The notes under the pieces: model-generated
The model's database searches: none
What the model was told of the DNA's origin: nothing
What the model saw: only the letters and a program-made list of their open reading frames with translations
Shown: positions 29,663 to 38,588 of the stretch, one piece after another
Numbering within the stretch: position 1 is the first letter of the stretch
Layout of the letters: the number at the start of each line of letters is the position of its first letter
Source of the DNA: Halorubellus salinus
Lineage (GTDB): Archaea > Halobacteriota > Halobacteria > Halobacteriales > Natrialbaceae
Length of the DNA stretch: 64,000 nt
Assembly: GCF_020567525.1 (NCBI RefSeq)
Contig: NZ_JAJCVI010000003.1
Location: 310,001 to 374,000 of the forward strand
Reading direction: 5' to 3'
Made by a program: the position numbers and the translations under genes

Positions 29663-31545
29663 GCGACCACAAGGAGTTCCGGGACCTCGAAACGCCGGAC
29701 GTCCTCCGGGAGACGCTCGCCGGCCTCGACATCGAGCCGGGCACGGAGACGGTGGCGCTCGACGACGCTCGCGGCCGCGTACTCGCCGAGCGCGTCGACG
29801 CCGGCATCGACGTCCCCGGGTTCGACCGGGCGGCGATGGACGGCTACGCGGTCCGTGCCGCCGATACGTTCGGGGCGAGCGAGACCGACCCCGTGGAACT
29901 GGAAGTGGTCGATTCGGTCCACGCCGGTGACCGTCCGGCGGTCGCCCTCGAATCCGGCGACGCGGTGGAGATATCGACCGGCGCGGTCGTCCCGAGTACC
30001 GCGGACGCGGTGGTGATGGTCGAGGACACGAGCGACCGCGAGCCCGACGCCGACGGCGACGACGCCCGAGAGCGCGTCGTCGACGTCCGGACCGCGGTCG
30101 CGCCCGGGACGCACGTCATGGCCGCCGGCGCCGACATCGCCGCCGGCCAGCGCGCGCTCGGCCCCGGGACGCTCGTCACGCCCCGCGAGATCGGGCTGCT
30201 CTCCGCGCTCGGCGTCGACGCGGTCCCGGTACACGCCCGACCCAGGGTCGCGGTCGTCTCCACGGGCGACGAGCTCGTGCCGCCGGGCGAAGACCTCGAC
30301 CACGGCGCCGGCGAGATACACGACGTGAACACGCACGCCATCGCCGCGGGCGTCCGGGAAGCCGGCGGCGTCCCCGTGGTGTACGAGCACGTCGGCGACG
30401 ACGAGAGCGAGATGGCGGCGACCATCGAGCGCGCTGCCAGCGAGTGCGACCTCGTCCTCACGTCCGGGTCCACCTCGGCGAGCGCGATGGACGTCGTCTA
30501 CCGCGTCGTCGAGGAGCGCGGCGAGCGACTCCTCCACGGCGTCGCCGTCAAACCCGGGAAGCCGACGCTCGTCGGCACCATCGACGGCACCGCGTACGTC
30601 GGCCTCCCCGGCTACCCAGTGAGCGCGCTCTCCATCTTCCGGACGTTCGTCGCGCCGCGGATCCGGGACGCCGCGGCGCGGCCGCCGACGCGGACCGCGA
30701 CCGTGGACGCGACGATGGCGACCCGCGAACGCAGCGAAGAGGGCCGCCTGCGACTGATACCGGTCGGCCTCGTCGAGGACGGCGCGGGCGCGACGCTCGC
30801 GTACCCCGTCGACAAGGGCAGCGGTGCGACGACGACGCTCACCGCCGCCGACGGCGTCGTCCCCGTCGACCCCGACACGAACTACGTCGACGCCGGCGAC
30901 CCCGTCACCGTCGAACTGTTCTCTCCGTCGGTGCGCCCGCCGCGCGTCCTCGTCGTCGGCGAGGACGACCCGACGCTCTCTCGCGCGCTCGACGACGTCG
31001 CCGCGCCGCGGTACCTCGCCGCCGGCACCCGGAGCGGCCGCCGGTCGCGCCGGGACGGCGTCGCCGACGCCGCCGCGCTCGCCGGGCCCGACGCCGACGA
31101 CGCGCTCGCGAGCGACGACGTCCTCGGCACCTGGGAGCGCGACTGGGGCCTCGTCGTCCCTGCCGGGAACCCCGACGCGGTCGACGGTCTCGCCGCGCTC
31201 GTCGACGCTGACGTCTCGTTCGCGAACCGCGACGCCGAATCCGGCCTCCGTGCGCGCCTGGACGACGCCCTCGATGCGCTCGCCGCCGACCGCGACACCA
31301 CGCGGGACGCGCTCGCCGACGAGATATCGGGGTACGCGCTCGCGACCCGCGGCCACCAGAGCCCCGCGCGACGCGTCGCCGACGGCGTCGTCGACGTCGG
31401 CCTCGGCTTGCGCGGGACCGCCGCCGCACTCGACCTCGACTTCGTCGAACTCGGGGTCGACCGCGTCGCCGTCGTCGCCGCCGACGACCGCCGCGACAAA
31501 CCGGGCGTTCGCGACCTCGAACGCGCGCTCCCCGACGGCGGCTGA
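29659..31545 (+). CDS. moeA: MoeA fused to a periplasmic-binding-like (molybdate/LysR-type) domain
   Basis: 628 residues. Residues 1-405 are a complete MoeA (FDRAAMDGYAV, ISTGAVVPSTADAVVMVED, VVSTGDELVPPGE, HDVNTHAIAAGV, GVAVKPGKPTLVG, GLPGYPVSALS). The loop that is GGSSVGERD in the partner is SGSTSASAMD here, losing the second glycine and the Gly-Asp pair. Residues about 417-628 are a PBP-like domain (VPAGNPDAVDGLAALVDADVSFANRDAESGLRARLD, SGYALATRGHQSPARRVADG), as found in MoeA-LysR-type fusions known from archaea. Such a domain probably senses or delivers the oxyanion. The ATG at 29659 overlaps the first moeA stop. Confidence 0.93.
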   Translation: MSDHKEFRDLETPDVLRETLAGLDIEPGTETVALDDARGRVLAERVDAGIDVPGFDRAAMDGYAVRAADTFGASETDPVELEVVDSVHAGDRPAVALESGDAVEISTGAVVPSTADAVVMVEDTSDREPDADGDDARERVVDVRTAVAPGTHVMAAGADIAAGQRALGPGTLVTPREIGLLSALGVDAVPVHARPRVAVVSTGDELVPPGEDLDHGAGEIHDVNTHAIAAGVREAGGVPVVYEHVGDDESEMAATIERAASECDLVLTSGSTSASAMDVVYRVVEERGERLLHGVAVKPGKPTLVGTIDGTAYVGLPGYPVSALSIFRTFVAPRIRDAAARPPTRTATVDATMATRERSEEGRLRLIPVGLVEDGAGATLAYPVDKGSGATTTLTAADGVVPVDPDTNYVDAGDPVTVELFSPSVRPPRVLVVGEDDPTLSRALDDVAAPRYLAAGTRSGRRSRRDGVADAAALAGPDADDALASDDVLGTWERDWGLVVPAGNPDAVDGLAALVDADVSFANRDAESGLRARLDDALDALAADRDTTRDALADEISGYALATRGHQSPARRVADGVVDVGLGLRGTAAALDLDFVELGVDRVAVVAADDRRDKPGVRDLERALPDGG

Positions 31546-31822
31546 CGGCGACGACGCCCCCTCGAAGGCGCCGCCCACCCAGGCACACCGATGGTCGAGA
31601 CGTCCGGTCGCAACCTCGTCGGCTGGAAGCGAGACCGCGGGTCTTCACCCTGGACCGCCAGGCGTCGAGCACGACCAGCAGCGCACCCACCGCCACCGAC
31701 GCGGACGCTGACGCGACCATGCCAACGCCCACGCAGTGGCGCGACGGTTCCACGACGACCACGACGACCACGCCGGATCGAGCGACCACAGGCTTAGGAC
31801 CCACCGTCGACTAGCGACGCCC

Positions 31823-32653
31823 ATGCAGGTCGTGAGCGTCGTCGGTGCGTCGAACTCGGGGAAGACGACGGTCGTCGAAGCGCTCGCCGAGCGTCTCGCC
31901 GAGCGCGGACGCGTCGGCACCGTCAAACACCTCACGCACGCGCCGGACGTCGACACCGACGGGAAGGACACCGCCCGGCATCGCGCCGCCGGCGCGAGCG
32001 AGACGTACGGCCTCGTGGACGACGGCGACTGGTTCGCGACCGGTGCGGACGCCACGCTCGCCGACGTCCTCGACCGCCTCGCACCACGGCACGACTACGT
32101 CGTCGTCGAGGGCTACTCGGGGAGCACGCTCCCGAAGATAGCGCTCGGCGACCGCGACGTAGCCGACCCGGTCCTCGAACGCGCCGACTCGCCCGACGCC
32201 CTCGACGTCGACGCGGTCGTCGACGCCATCGACGCGCTCGAACCGCACCACACGCTCTCCTCGCTCGTCGCCGACGTCGAGTCGTCGCCGCGCGCCGACC
32301 GCGCCGGCGCCATCGCGACGTTCACCGGTCGCGTCCGCGCGAAGGACGACCCCGAGGACGTCGAGACCACGCACCTCGAGTTCGAGAAGTACGACGGCGT
32401 CGCCGACCAGCGCATGGCCGCCATCCGCGAAGCGCTCGAAGGCCGCGAGGGCGTCCTCGACGTCCGATTACACCACCGCACGGGCGTCGTCGACGCCGGC
32501 GAGGACATCGTGTTCGTCGTCGTCCTCGCCGGCCACCGCCGCGAGGCGTTCCGCGCCGTCGAGGACGGCATCGACCGTCTCAAGGACGAGGTCCCGCTGT
32601 TCAAGAAGGAGGTCACCGTCGACGACGAGTTCTGGCGGCACGACCGACCCTGA
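31823..32653 (+). CDS. MobB-MoaE fusion for molybdopterin synthesis and guanylylation
   Basis: 276 residues. Residues 1-150 are MobB-like with P-loop GASNSGKTTVVEALAERL (GTP binding) and VKHLTHAPDVDTDGKDTARHRAAGA. Residues about 155-276 are MoaE, the large subunit of molybdopterin synthase: GAIATFTGRVRAKDDP, LEFEKYDGVADQRMAAI, VRLHHRTGVVDAGEDIVFVVVLAGHRREAF and a C-terminal PLFKKEVTVDDEFW, whose Lys pair lines the active site. The small subunit MoaD is not in the window. Fusion joins a late step and a middle step of cofactor synthesis. The ATG at 31823 begins exactly at the P-loop strand. The spacer from the moeA pair is 277 bases. Confidence 0.95.
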   Translation: MQVVSVVGASNSGKTTVVEALAERLAERGRVGTVKHLTHAPDVDTDGKDTARHRAAGASETYGLVDDGDWFATGADATLADVLDRLAPRHDYVVVEGYSGSTLPKIALGDRDVADPVLERADSPDALDVDAVVDAIDALEPHHTLSSLVADVESSPRADRAGAIATFTGRVRAKDDPEDVETTHLEFEKYDGVADQRMAAIREALEGREGVLDVRLHHRTGVVDAGEDIVFVVVLAGHRREAFRAVEDGIDRLKDEVPLFKKEVTVDDEFWRHDRP

Positions 32654-32743
32654 CGACGACCCCCCGCCGCAGACGTGTCGAAAGGGTAACTCGAAGCGCG
32701 TTCACCGGGCGCTCAAGTGCCGCGCCCTCGAACTCGCGTCCAG

Positions 32744-33664
32744 ATGACCGACCGCGACCGACCGGACGCCATCGACGTCGACGCGTACCTCGACCGCATC
32801 GACGCCGACGTCGACAGCCTCCCCGACCCCGACTACGAGACGCTCTCGCGCCTCCAGGCCGCCCACGTCCAGCACGTTCCCTTCGAGAACCTCGCCATCG
32901 TCGGCCACCCACACCGCGAGGACGACCGCACTGGCGACGCCGACGACGGAACGGTCCTCGGCGACGGCGTCGCGCTCGACACCGACGCGCTCTTCGAGAA
33001 GATAGTCGAACGCGAACGCGGCGGGTACTGCTTCGAACTCAACGGCCTCTTCCACGCGCTCCTCGCCTCCCTCGGGTACGACGTCGACCGCGTCGCCGCG
33101 CGCGTCGTCGGCCGCGACGGCGACGCCCGCCCACCCGCGAACCACCACGCGAACGTCGTCCACCTCCACCGACCGTTCGTCGTCGACGTCGGCACCGGCA
33201 CTCCACAGCTCCGCCAGCCAGTCCCGCTCGACGGCACCGAGGTCACCGACGACGCCGGCGTCGCGTGGCGCGTCGTCGACAGCGACCGCGTCGACGCCGA
33301 GTACGAGACCCAGTACCGCGAACCGCATCAGCGCGACTGGACGACCCGGTACGTCTTCGACACCACGCCCCGCGACCTGTCGTACTTCGACGCCACGAAC
33401 GACTACCTCCAGACGTCCCCGGAGTCGCCGTTCGCCACCGCGCCGACCCTCGCCATCGCCACCCCCGACGGCTACCGTCGGCTCGACGCGAACACCCACA
33501 CGCTCGTCACGTTCCACGACGCCGACGACGGCACCAGCCCCGGCCCGGACAGCGTCGGCCGCGACGACCGCACGCGCATCGAGAAACGAACCAGGGAACG
33601 CCCCGTCCCACCCGGCGACTGGGCGCTCGTCGCCGCGTCCACGTTCGGCGTCGACGTCGAGTGA
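32744..33664 (+). CDS. Arylamine N-acetyltransferase (NAT)
   Basis: 306 residues. VPFENLAIV (45-53) and RGGYCFELNGLF with catalytic Cys96 are diagnostic; His134/135 in ANHHANVVHL and Asp148 in FVVDVG complete the Cys-His-Asp triad. Transfers acetyl from acetyl-CoA to arylamines or similar amines. An Asp-rich stretch at 57-75 looks like a haloadaptive insertion. The ATG at 32744 is chosen; a GTG at 32717 would add nine residues (MPRPRTRVQ). No link to the molybdenum genes is evident apart from position. Confidence 0.93.
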   Translation: MTDRDRPDAIDVDAYLDRIDADVDSLPDPDYETLSRLQAAHVQHVPFENLAIVGHPHREDDRTGDADDGTVLGDGVALDTDALFEKIVERERGGYCFELNGLFHALLASLGYDVDRVAARVVGRDGDARPPANHHANVVHLHRPFVVDVGTGTPQLRQPVPLDGTEVTDDAGVAWRVVDSDRVDAEYETQYREPHQRDWTTRYVFDTTPRDLSYFDATNDYLQTSPESPFATAPTLAIATPDGYRRLDANTHTLVTFHDADDGTSPGPDSVGRDDRTRIEKRTRERPVPPGDWALVAASTFGVDVE

Positions 33665-33701
33665 CCGATAGACCCACGACCCCGTCAACGCCCGCCATCA
33701 A

Positions 33702-33709
33702 GCATAAAT
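33702..33709 (+). promoter_or_regulatory. TATA-like box for the histidine-kinase-like gene
   Basis: gcataaat is centred about 28 bases before the ATG at 33734, consistent with a leaderless start. Confidence 0.55.
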
Positions 33710-33733
33710 CGTCGGTCACCCTAGACGACTCGA

Positions 33734-35413
33734 ATGGAGTTCGTCGTCCCCGCTATTGCATACCAGACGGCGTTCGCGCTCGCGGCCCTCGGCTGTGCTC
33801 TCGCTCTCCAGCGCGCGATGTGCGTCACCGACGGCGACACCAGACGCAGCCTCGTTGGAATGCTCGCCACGAGCGCGATCTGGTCGGGGTCGCACGCGGC
33901 GCTGTTCGCGCTCCCCGACGCGCAGTTCGCCGTCCCCGTCTACCTCGTCGGCCTCGTCGCCGGGTTCGCCACCATCTTCCTGTGGCTCGCGTTCGCGTCC
34001 GCGTACACCGGCCGGACGTACCACCGGAACCCGACGCTCCGGCGCGCCGCCGTCGGCACGTACCTCGCCGTCGTCGCCGTGAAGGTCACGAACCCCTTCC
34101 ACGAGCTCTACTTCAGAGCGACGTTCGTCCAGGAGCCGTTCCCCCACGTCGCCTTCCAGCAGGAGGTGTTCCACTGGACGGTCACCGGCCTGTCGTACGC
34201 GCTCGCCGCCATCGGCCTGTTCATGCTGTTCGAACTGTACGGGAGCGCCGACTACGACACCCGCGGGCTCGTCGGCCTCGTCGGACTCACCGTCATCCCC
34301 GTCGGCTTCGACCTCCTCGGGTACTCGACGACCGCGCTCGTCGACGTCATCTACGCGCCCCTCGGCGTCGCCGCGTTCGCCATCGGCGTCCTCTACGTGT
34401 ACGAGGACCGCTTCCTCGCGGTCCAACTGACGAACGACGTCGACGAACCCGTCGTCTTCCTCGACGACGACGACCACGTCAGGGACTACAACGCCGAAGC
34501 CGCCGCGCTGTTCCCCGCCCTCGACGACGCCATCGGCGACCACGTCGACAACGTGTCGTCGCTCGCTCGCGCGCTCGAGGACGTCGACGACGTCCACGAG
34601 CACGTGGTCGACGGCGAGACGCGATACCTCCTCGTCAGTCGCGAATCGTTCGACCTCGGGCGCGTCACCATCGGGCAGCTCGTGCTCGTCACCGACGTCA
34701 CCGCCGTCGAACGCGAGCGCGCCGAGGTCCGCCGGCACGACGACCAGCTCGAGGACTTCGCGGTCGGCATCCGGCACGAACTCCGGAACGACCTGACCGT
34801 CGTCCGCGGGCACCTCGAGAACGCCGCCGCCGCGCTCGAGGACGGGGAGGTCGGGACGGCGAACGACTCCCTCGCCACCGCGAGCACGGCTGCCCGAGGC
34901 ATGACCGACACCGTCGACGGGCTCGCGACGCTCGCGCAGTACGGCCAGAGCGTCGCCGACACGGCACCGGTCTCGCTCGGCGCGGTCGCTCGTGACGCCC
35001 GGTCGCGAACCGACCTCTCGGCTCTCGACGTCGACGTCGCGGGGGACGCGAGCGTCGTCGCCGACGGCACGCGCCTCGAAGCCCTCCTCCGGAGCGCCTA
35101 CCGGTTCGCGGCCGCGAACGGCGCGACCACCGTCCGCGTCGCCCCCACCGACGACGGGTTCGTCCTCGAGGACGACGGCGACCCGATCGCGCCCGAGGAC
35201 GTCGAGCGCGTGTTCGACCACGGGGACGCCGTTCCGACCGCCGAGGCGGGCATGGCGCTCCCGAACGTCCGCAGTCTCGGGCGCGTCCAAGGGTGGAGGG
35301 TCGACGTCGACCCCGAGTACGACGACGGCGTCCGCGTCGTCGTCGCGAACGCCAGCGTCCACGACTCGACGGCAGATTCGGTCGCGGAAGCGACCGACGC
35401 CGCTGACGACTGA
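33734..35413 (+). CDS. 7TM histidine-kinase-like protein with degenerate ATPase domain
   Basis: 559 residues. Residues 1-225 hold about seven hydrophobic helices of the type found at the N-terminus of haloarchaeal histidine kinases. Residues 230-325 are a PAS-like module (LTNDVDEPVVFLDDDDHVRDYNAEAAALF). The dimerisation helix has FAVGIRHELRNDLTVVRGHLE with His348. The ATPase part (about 420-545) is worn down: the N-box is LLRSAYRFAAANG and the G1 box is LEDDGDPIAPEDVERVF, lacking the D-x-G-x-G core, though a GMALPNVRSLGRVQGW segment echoes the G2 region. It may be a pseudokinase or signal only through its partner. No response regulator is adjacent. Confidence 0.85.
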   Translation: MEFVVPAIAYQTAFALAALGCALALQRAMCVTDGDTRRSLVGMLATSAIWSGSHAALFALPDAQFAVPVYLVGLVAGFATIFLWLAFASAYTGRTYHRNPTLRRAAVGTYLAVVAVKVTNPFHELYFRATFVQEPFPHVAFQQEVFHWTVTGLSYALAAIGLFMLFELYGSADYDTRGLVGLVGLTVIPVGFDLLGYSTTALVDVIYAPLGVAAFAIGVLYVYEDRFLAVQLTNDVDEPVVFLDDDDHVRDYNAEAAALFPALDDAIGDHVDNVSSLARALEDVDDVHEHVVDGETRYLLVSRESFDLGRVTIGQLVLVTDVTAVERERAEVRRHDDQLEDFAVGIRHELRNDLTVVRGHLENAAAALEDGEVGTANDSLATASTAARGMTDTVDGLATLAQYGQSVADTAPVSLGAVARDARSRTDLSALDVDVAGDASVVADGTRLEALLRSAYRFAAANGATTVRVAPTDDGFVLEDDGDPIAPEDVERVFDHGDAVPTAEAGMALPNVRSLGRVQGWRVDVDPEYDDGVRVVVANASVHDSTADSVAEATDAADD

Positions 35414-35481
35414 GTACACGACGCTCGACGCCCCGGTCGAACGCCGGCCGCTCGCGTGCGCCTGGCGCCCAGCGCCCGCGG

Positions 35482-36456
35482 TCAGTCGCCGCCCGTCGGC
35501 GTCGGCAGGTACGCGTCGTTGACCACCCACTCGCCGTCGCCGTCCTGGACGAGGTACTCGCCGTAGTACGGCACGCGGTTCGCGACCGTCTCCTCGAACG
35601 TCTCCCGTATCTCCTCCCGGGTCATCTCGCCCATCGACCGGTGGTCGTCGCCACGATTGAGACAGCCCTTCAGCTTCCCGTCGTGGGTCACGCGAACGCG
35701 ATGACAGTTCGCACAGAAGTCCTCGTTCCCGACCGGGTCGACGACCTCCACCATCCCACCGTCGACGAAGTACCGCTTGCGGTCGTGCATCTCGCGGTGC
35801 TCGACGCGGTCGGCTTGCTCCGCGAGCCAGCCGTGGACGCGCTCGACGTCGATCGCCCACTCGGGGTTGCCCGCTATCTCGGGCATGTACTCGATGAGCT
35901 GGAGTTGGAGCCCGTCGCGGTCGGCGACGCGCTCGACGAGCTGCGGGACGTATCCCGCGGTCCCCTCGAACACGACCATGTTCAGCTTCACCGGCGCGAG
36001 GCCAGCGTCCAGCGCGGCATCGACGCCTTCGACGACGCGGTCGTACGCGCCGGACTGCGTTATCTCCGCGAACGCCTCCGGGTCGACCGCGTCCTGACTC
36101 ACGTTCACGCGCTCGACGCCCGCCGCCGCGAGTCCTTCGGCGCGCCCCGGGAGGAACGTCCCGTTCGTCGTCACCGACGTCTCCATCGCGTCCGGCGTCC
36201 GACGAACGATCTCCTCCAGGTCCTCGCGGAGCATCGGCTCCCCGCCCGTGAACTTCACCTTCCCCACGTCGTACTCCGCGGCGACCTCGAGGAACCGCAC
36301 CACTTCGTCCGCCGTCATCTCGTCGTCCTGCGGTTCCTGGGGGCCGCGCGTATCACCGAGGCCCTCGTTGTGACAGTAGACGCAGTCGAAGTTACACCGG
36401 TCGGTGAGGGACACGCGAACACCCGAGACCTCGCGGCCGAACGCGTCCTCTAGCAT
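35482..36456 (-). CDS. moaA: GTP 3',8-cyclase MoaA (radical SAM)
   Basis: 324 residues. Starts molybdopterin synthesis by converting GTP to 3',8-cyclo-GTP. The SAM-cluster motif is CNFDCVYC (Cys21, 25, 28). The second cluster is bound by Cys248, Cys251 and Cys265 ([19 protein letters not shown]). [10 protein letters not shown] and SVTTNGTFL are standard. In the strand usually reading VNVSLD the sequence is VNVSQD. MoaC is not in the window. The gene is convergent with the histidine-kinase-like gene and divergent from the lipoprotein pair. The ATG at 36456 starts [20 protein letters not shown], the expected N-terminus. Confidence 0.97.
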   Translation of the reverse strand: MLEDAFGREVSGVRVSLTDRCNFDCVYCHNEGLGDTRGPQEPQDDEMTADEVVRFLEVAAEYDVGKVKFTGGEPMLREDLEEIVRRTPDAMETSVTTNGTFLPGRAEGLAAAGVERVNVSQDAVDPEAFAEITQSGAYDRVVEGVDAALDAGLAPVKLNMVVFEGTAGYVPQLVERVADRDGLQLQLIEYMPEIAGNPEWAIDVERVHGWLAEQADRVEHREMHDRKRYFVDGGMVEVVDPVGNEDFCANCHRVRVTHDGKLKGCLNRGDDHRSMGEMTREEIRETFEETVANRVPYYGEYLVQDGDGEWVVNDAYLPTPTGGD

Positions 36457-36590
36457 CTGGTCACGATTGCGTGCGAACGTAGTTAAACCGTCCGTCGAAG
36501 GTCGTCGACGACCAGGGCGCGTTCGTCGAGTTGCAGGAACTGGGACGAGTGACGAGACTTATGGAACGTGGCGATGCAACGTGATGGACG

Positions 36591-37250
36591 ATGTCGCCCT
36601 CCAGACGCGCCCTCCTCTCCGCAGCGACGGCCGCGACAACGAGCGTCGCGCTCGCGGGCTGTAGCGGCACCGGTTCGTCCGAATCGGACGTCGAATCGTC
36701 CCCCGAAGCCGTCGACGGCGGCCTCGGTGACCCACCGCCGTACGCGTACCTCCGGGTCGACACCGACCTCGCGGCCGTCTGGCGCTCCCGCGACGACCAG
36801 TCCAGGCGCGAGGCTCGTCGGCATCCGCGTCCGCTCGTCGTCGACTCGCAGTCGCGTGCCGACGACCTCGCGTACGCGGACGTCGACGGCGCGGACGCCG
36901 TCCGCGAGTTCGTCGCCGACACGGACTTCGACGCCGAGACCGTGTACGTCGACCAGCGCGAGGTCCAGTCGTGCTATCGCCTCGAACTCTGCGGGGCGTC
37001 CTGGACGAGCACCGACATCGACCTCGAGTACTCGCGCGTCGGCCTCGCGTACGACGTCCCGTGCGAGGCGGACGTCGAAGTGATCGAAGCGCGATTCCTC
37101 CGGCTCCCGGACGCGCTCAGCCACGAGGACGTGACGAGCATGGGGTCGAGCACCGGCACCGGCGGGTGTCCCGACGACCACGCGCCCGTCGCGGGGAGCG
37201 AGAGACCCGGGCACGATGGAGGGACGACGACGGAGGTCGAGTCGGCGTGA
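36591..37250 (+). CDS. Tat-exported lipoprotein, function unknown
   Basis: 219 residues. MSPSRRALLSAATAATTSVALAGC gives an Arg pair, hydrophobic core and lipobox Cys24. The mature part has a beta-rich fold (FVADTDFDAETVYVDQREVQSCYRLELCG, with a Cys pair) and a GTGGCPDDHAP motif near the C-terminus, a pattern that could be redox or metal related. I recognise no domain. Its stop overlaps the GTG start of a second lipoprotein gene (GTGA), so the two form an operon. Confidence 0.8.
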   Translation: MSPSRRALLSAATAATTSVALAGCSGTGSSESDVESSPEAVDGGLGDPPPYAYLRVDTDLAAVWRSRDDQSRREARRHPRPLVVDSQSRADDLAYADVDGADAVREFVADTDFDAETVYVDQREVQSCYRLELCGASWTSTDIDLEYSRVGLAYDVPCEADVEVIEARFLRLPDALSHEDVTSMGSSTGTGGCPDDHAPVAGSERPGHDGGTTTEVESA

Positions 37251-38572
37251 CCGACGACGACGCCCGGGGCTCGCGCCGCGGGTTCCTGTCGACGCTCGGT
37301 GCGACGGCCGCGACCGGTGGTCTCGCGGCGCTCGCGGGCTGTGCGACGCTCTCGGACGGCAGCAGGTCCGAGCAGGTGACGTTCCACGCGTCGGAGCTCC
37401 CGGCGGTCGACGACCACCCGGTCGTCGCCCTCGGCGCGACGTACCCCATCACGATTCCGGGCTCGCACCGGCGAGACGCACAGACCCGGGCGAACGACGC
37501 GCTCGAGGACATCCCGACCCCGCTGGGTAACCGACGCGTCCCGAACGGCCACGTCCGCGAGCACCTCACGGACGCGGTCACCGAGGCGCGCGACGACCTC
37601 GACGATGCGCTCCGCGCGCCCACTGCCCGCGAGACCCTCCAGTCGCTTCGCTCGGCGCGAGCTCGCGCCCGGTACGCGTCCGTGGGCTGGGCGGCAATCG
37701 AGGACGACCTCACCGTGGCCGCGCTCGACGACGAGGCGACGGACGTCACCGACCGTGCCGCCGACGCTCGCGACGCGATGGCGTACGTCGGCACCGACCC
37801 CGCGCCAGCGGTGGTCGTGCACGCCAGCCGCGAGCGCTTGCTCGATGCGGCCGCGTCCGTCTCCGAAGACGTCTCGCACGATGACGTTCGCGTGCTCCAC
37901 GTCGCCGAGTTCGGCGAGCACGTCGAGCGCGCGAGGGCGTCGCTCGCCGACGCGACGACCGTGGGCGAGCGGTTCCGGGACGCCCAGCCCGACGACGCCG
38001 GGTCGCTCCGACCGACCATCGAGACTGCACGCGACCGGCTTCGCGAGGAACTCGAGTCGGCGCTCGCCGACCTCCCGGACGAGGACGCCGCGTCGACCGT
38101 CACCGGCGCCGACATCGCGGACACGAGGACCGAACGCCTTCTCTACGAGTTCCACTACGAGGCCACCGGCGGCGACCCCGCGTCCTCGCGCTACGGGCCC
38201 GCGTCCGGCGTGCTCGACGCCGTCAGGCAACTCGCCGCGATCCGTGCGTATCGCGCGGTCCGGGAGCGCGTCGCCTCGGGGACGCGCTACGAGGTGACCG
38301 ACGCGGCCGCCGTTCGCGACGCGTACGCGACCGCCCACGAGGCGCTCCGCGCCGCGCCCCGTCGGAGCGACGCACCCGGGCTCGCGCGCGTCGCCCTCCA
38401 GTACGCCGCGGGTCACGTCCGGTTCGCGGACGAGCGACTCGCCGAGCTATCGGGCGAAGTCGACGCGCGCGACGTCGACGGCGCGTACGAGCAGTACGTC
38501 GTCCAGGGGGGCATCGCGGCGGCGACGCCGGTCGCCGTCGGCACGGCGCTCGACGCGCTCGACGCGAACTAG
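37247..38572 (+). CDS. Tat-exported helical lipoprotein, function unknown
   Basis: 441 residues. VTDDDARGSRRGFLSTLGAT starts a Tat signal with lipobox Cys32 (ALAGC). The mature protein is mostly amphipathic helix (VREHLTDAVTEARDDLDDAL, ARARARYASVGWAAIEDDL, GVLDAVRQLAAIRAYRAVRERV), suggesting a helical-bundle receptor or scaffold on the outer face of the membrane. The GTG start at 37247 overlaps the preceding gene's stop. Cotranscription with another lipoprotein suggests a joint function at the surface. Confidence 0.8.
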   Translation: MTDDDARGSRRGFLSTLGATAATGGLAALAGCATLSDGSRSEQVTFHASELPAVDDHPVVALGATYPITIPGSHRRDAQTRANDALEDIPTPLGNRRVPNGHVREHLTDAVTEARDDLDDALRAPTARETLQSLRSARARARYASVGWAAIEDDLTVAALDDEATDVTDRAADARDAMAYVGTDPAPAVVVHASRERLLDAAASVSEDVSHDDVRVLHVAEFGEHVERARASLADATTVGERFRDAQPDDAGSLRPTIETARDRLREELESALADLPDEDAASTVTGADIADTRTERLLYEFHYEATGGDPASSRYGPASGVLDAVRQLAAIRAYRAVRERVASGTRYEVTDAAAVRDAYATAHEALRAAPRRSDAPGLARVALQYAAGHVRFADERLAELSGEVDARDVDGAYEQYVVQGGIAAATPVAVGTALDALDAN

Positions 38573-38588
38573 CGTCTCGCGACCGAAC

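Noticed and set aside
29251-31578. A 775-codon minus-strand frame opposite the moeA fusion gene
   Set aside because: Antisense shadow; the plus strand carries MoeA motifs in order.
31719-31814. A 31-codon frame before the MobB-MoaE gene, rich in Thr
   Set aside because: Low-complexity Thr run from acg/acc triplets, with no start signal or coding character.
36971-37246. A longer N-terminus for the second lipoprotein
   Set aside because: The Tat signal begins at the GTG at 37247, which overlaps the previous stop; the upstream part is out-of-frame coding of the first lipoprotein.
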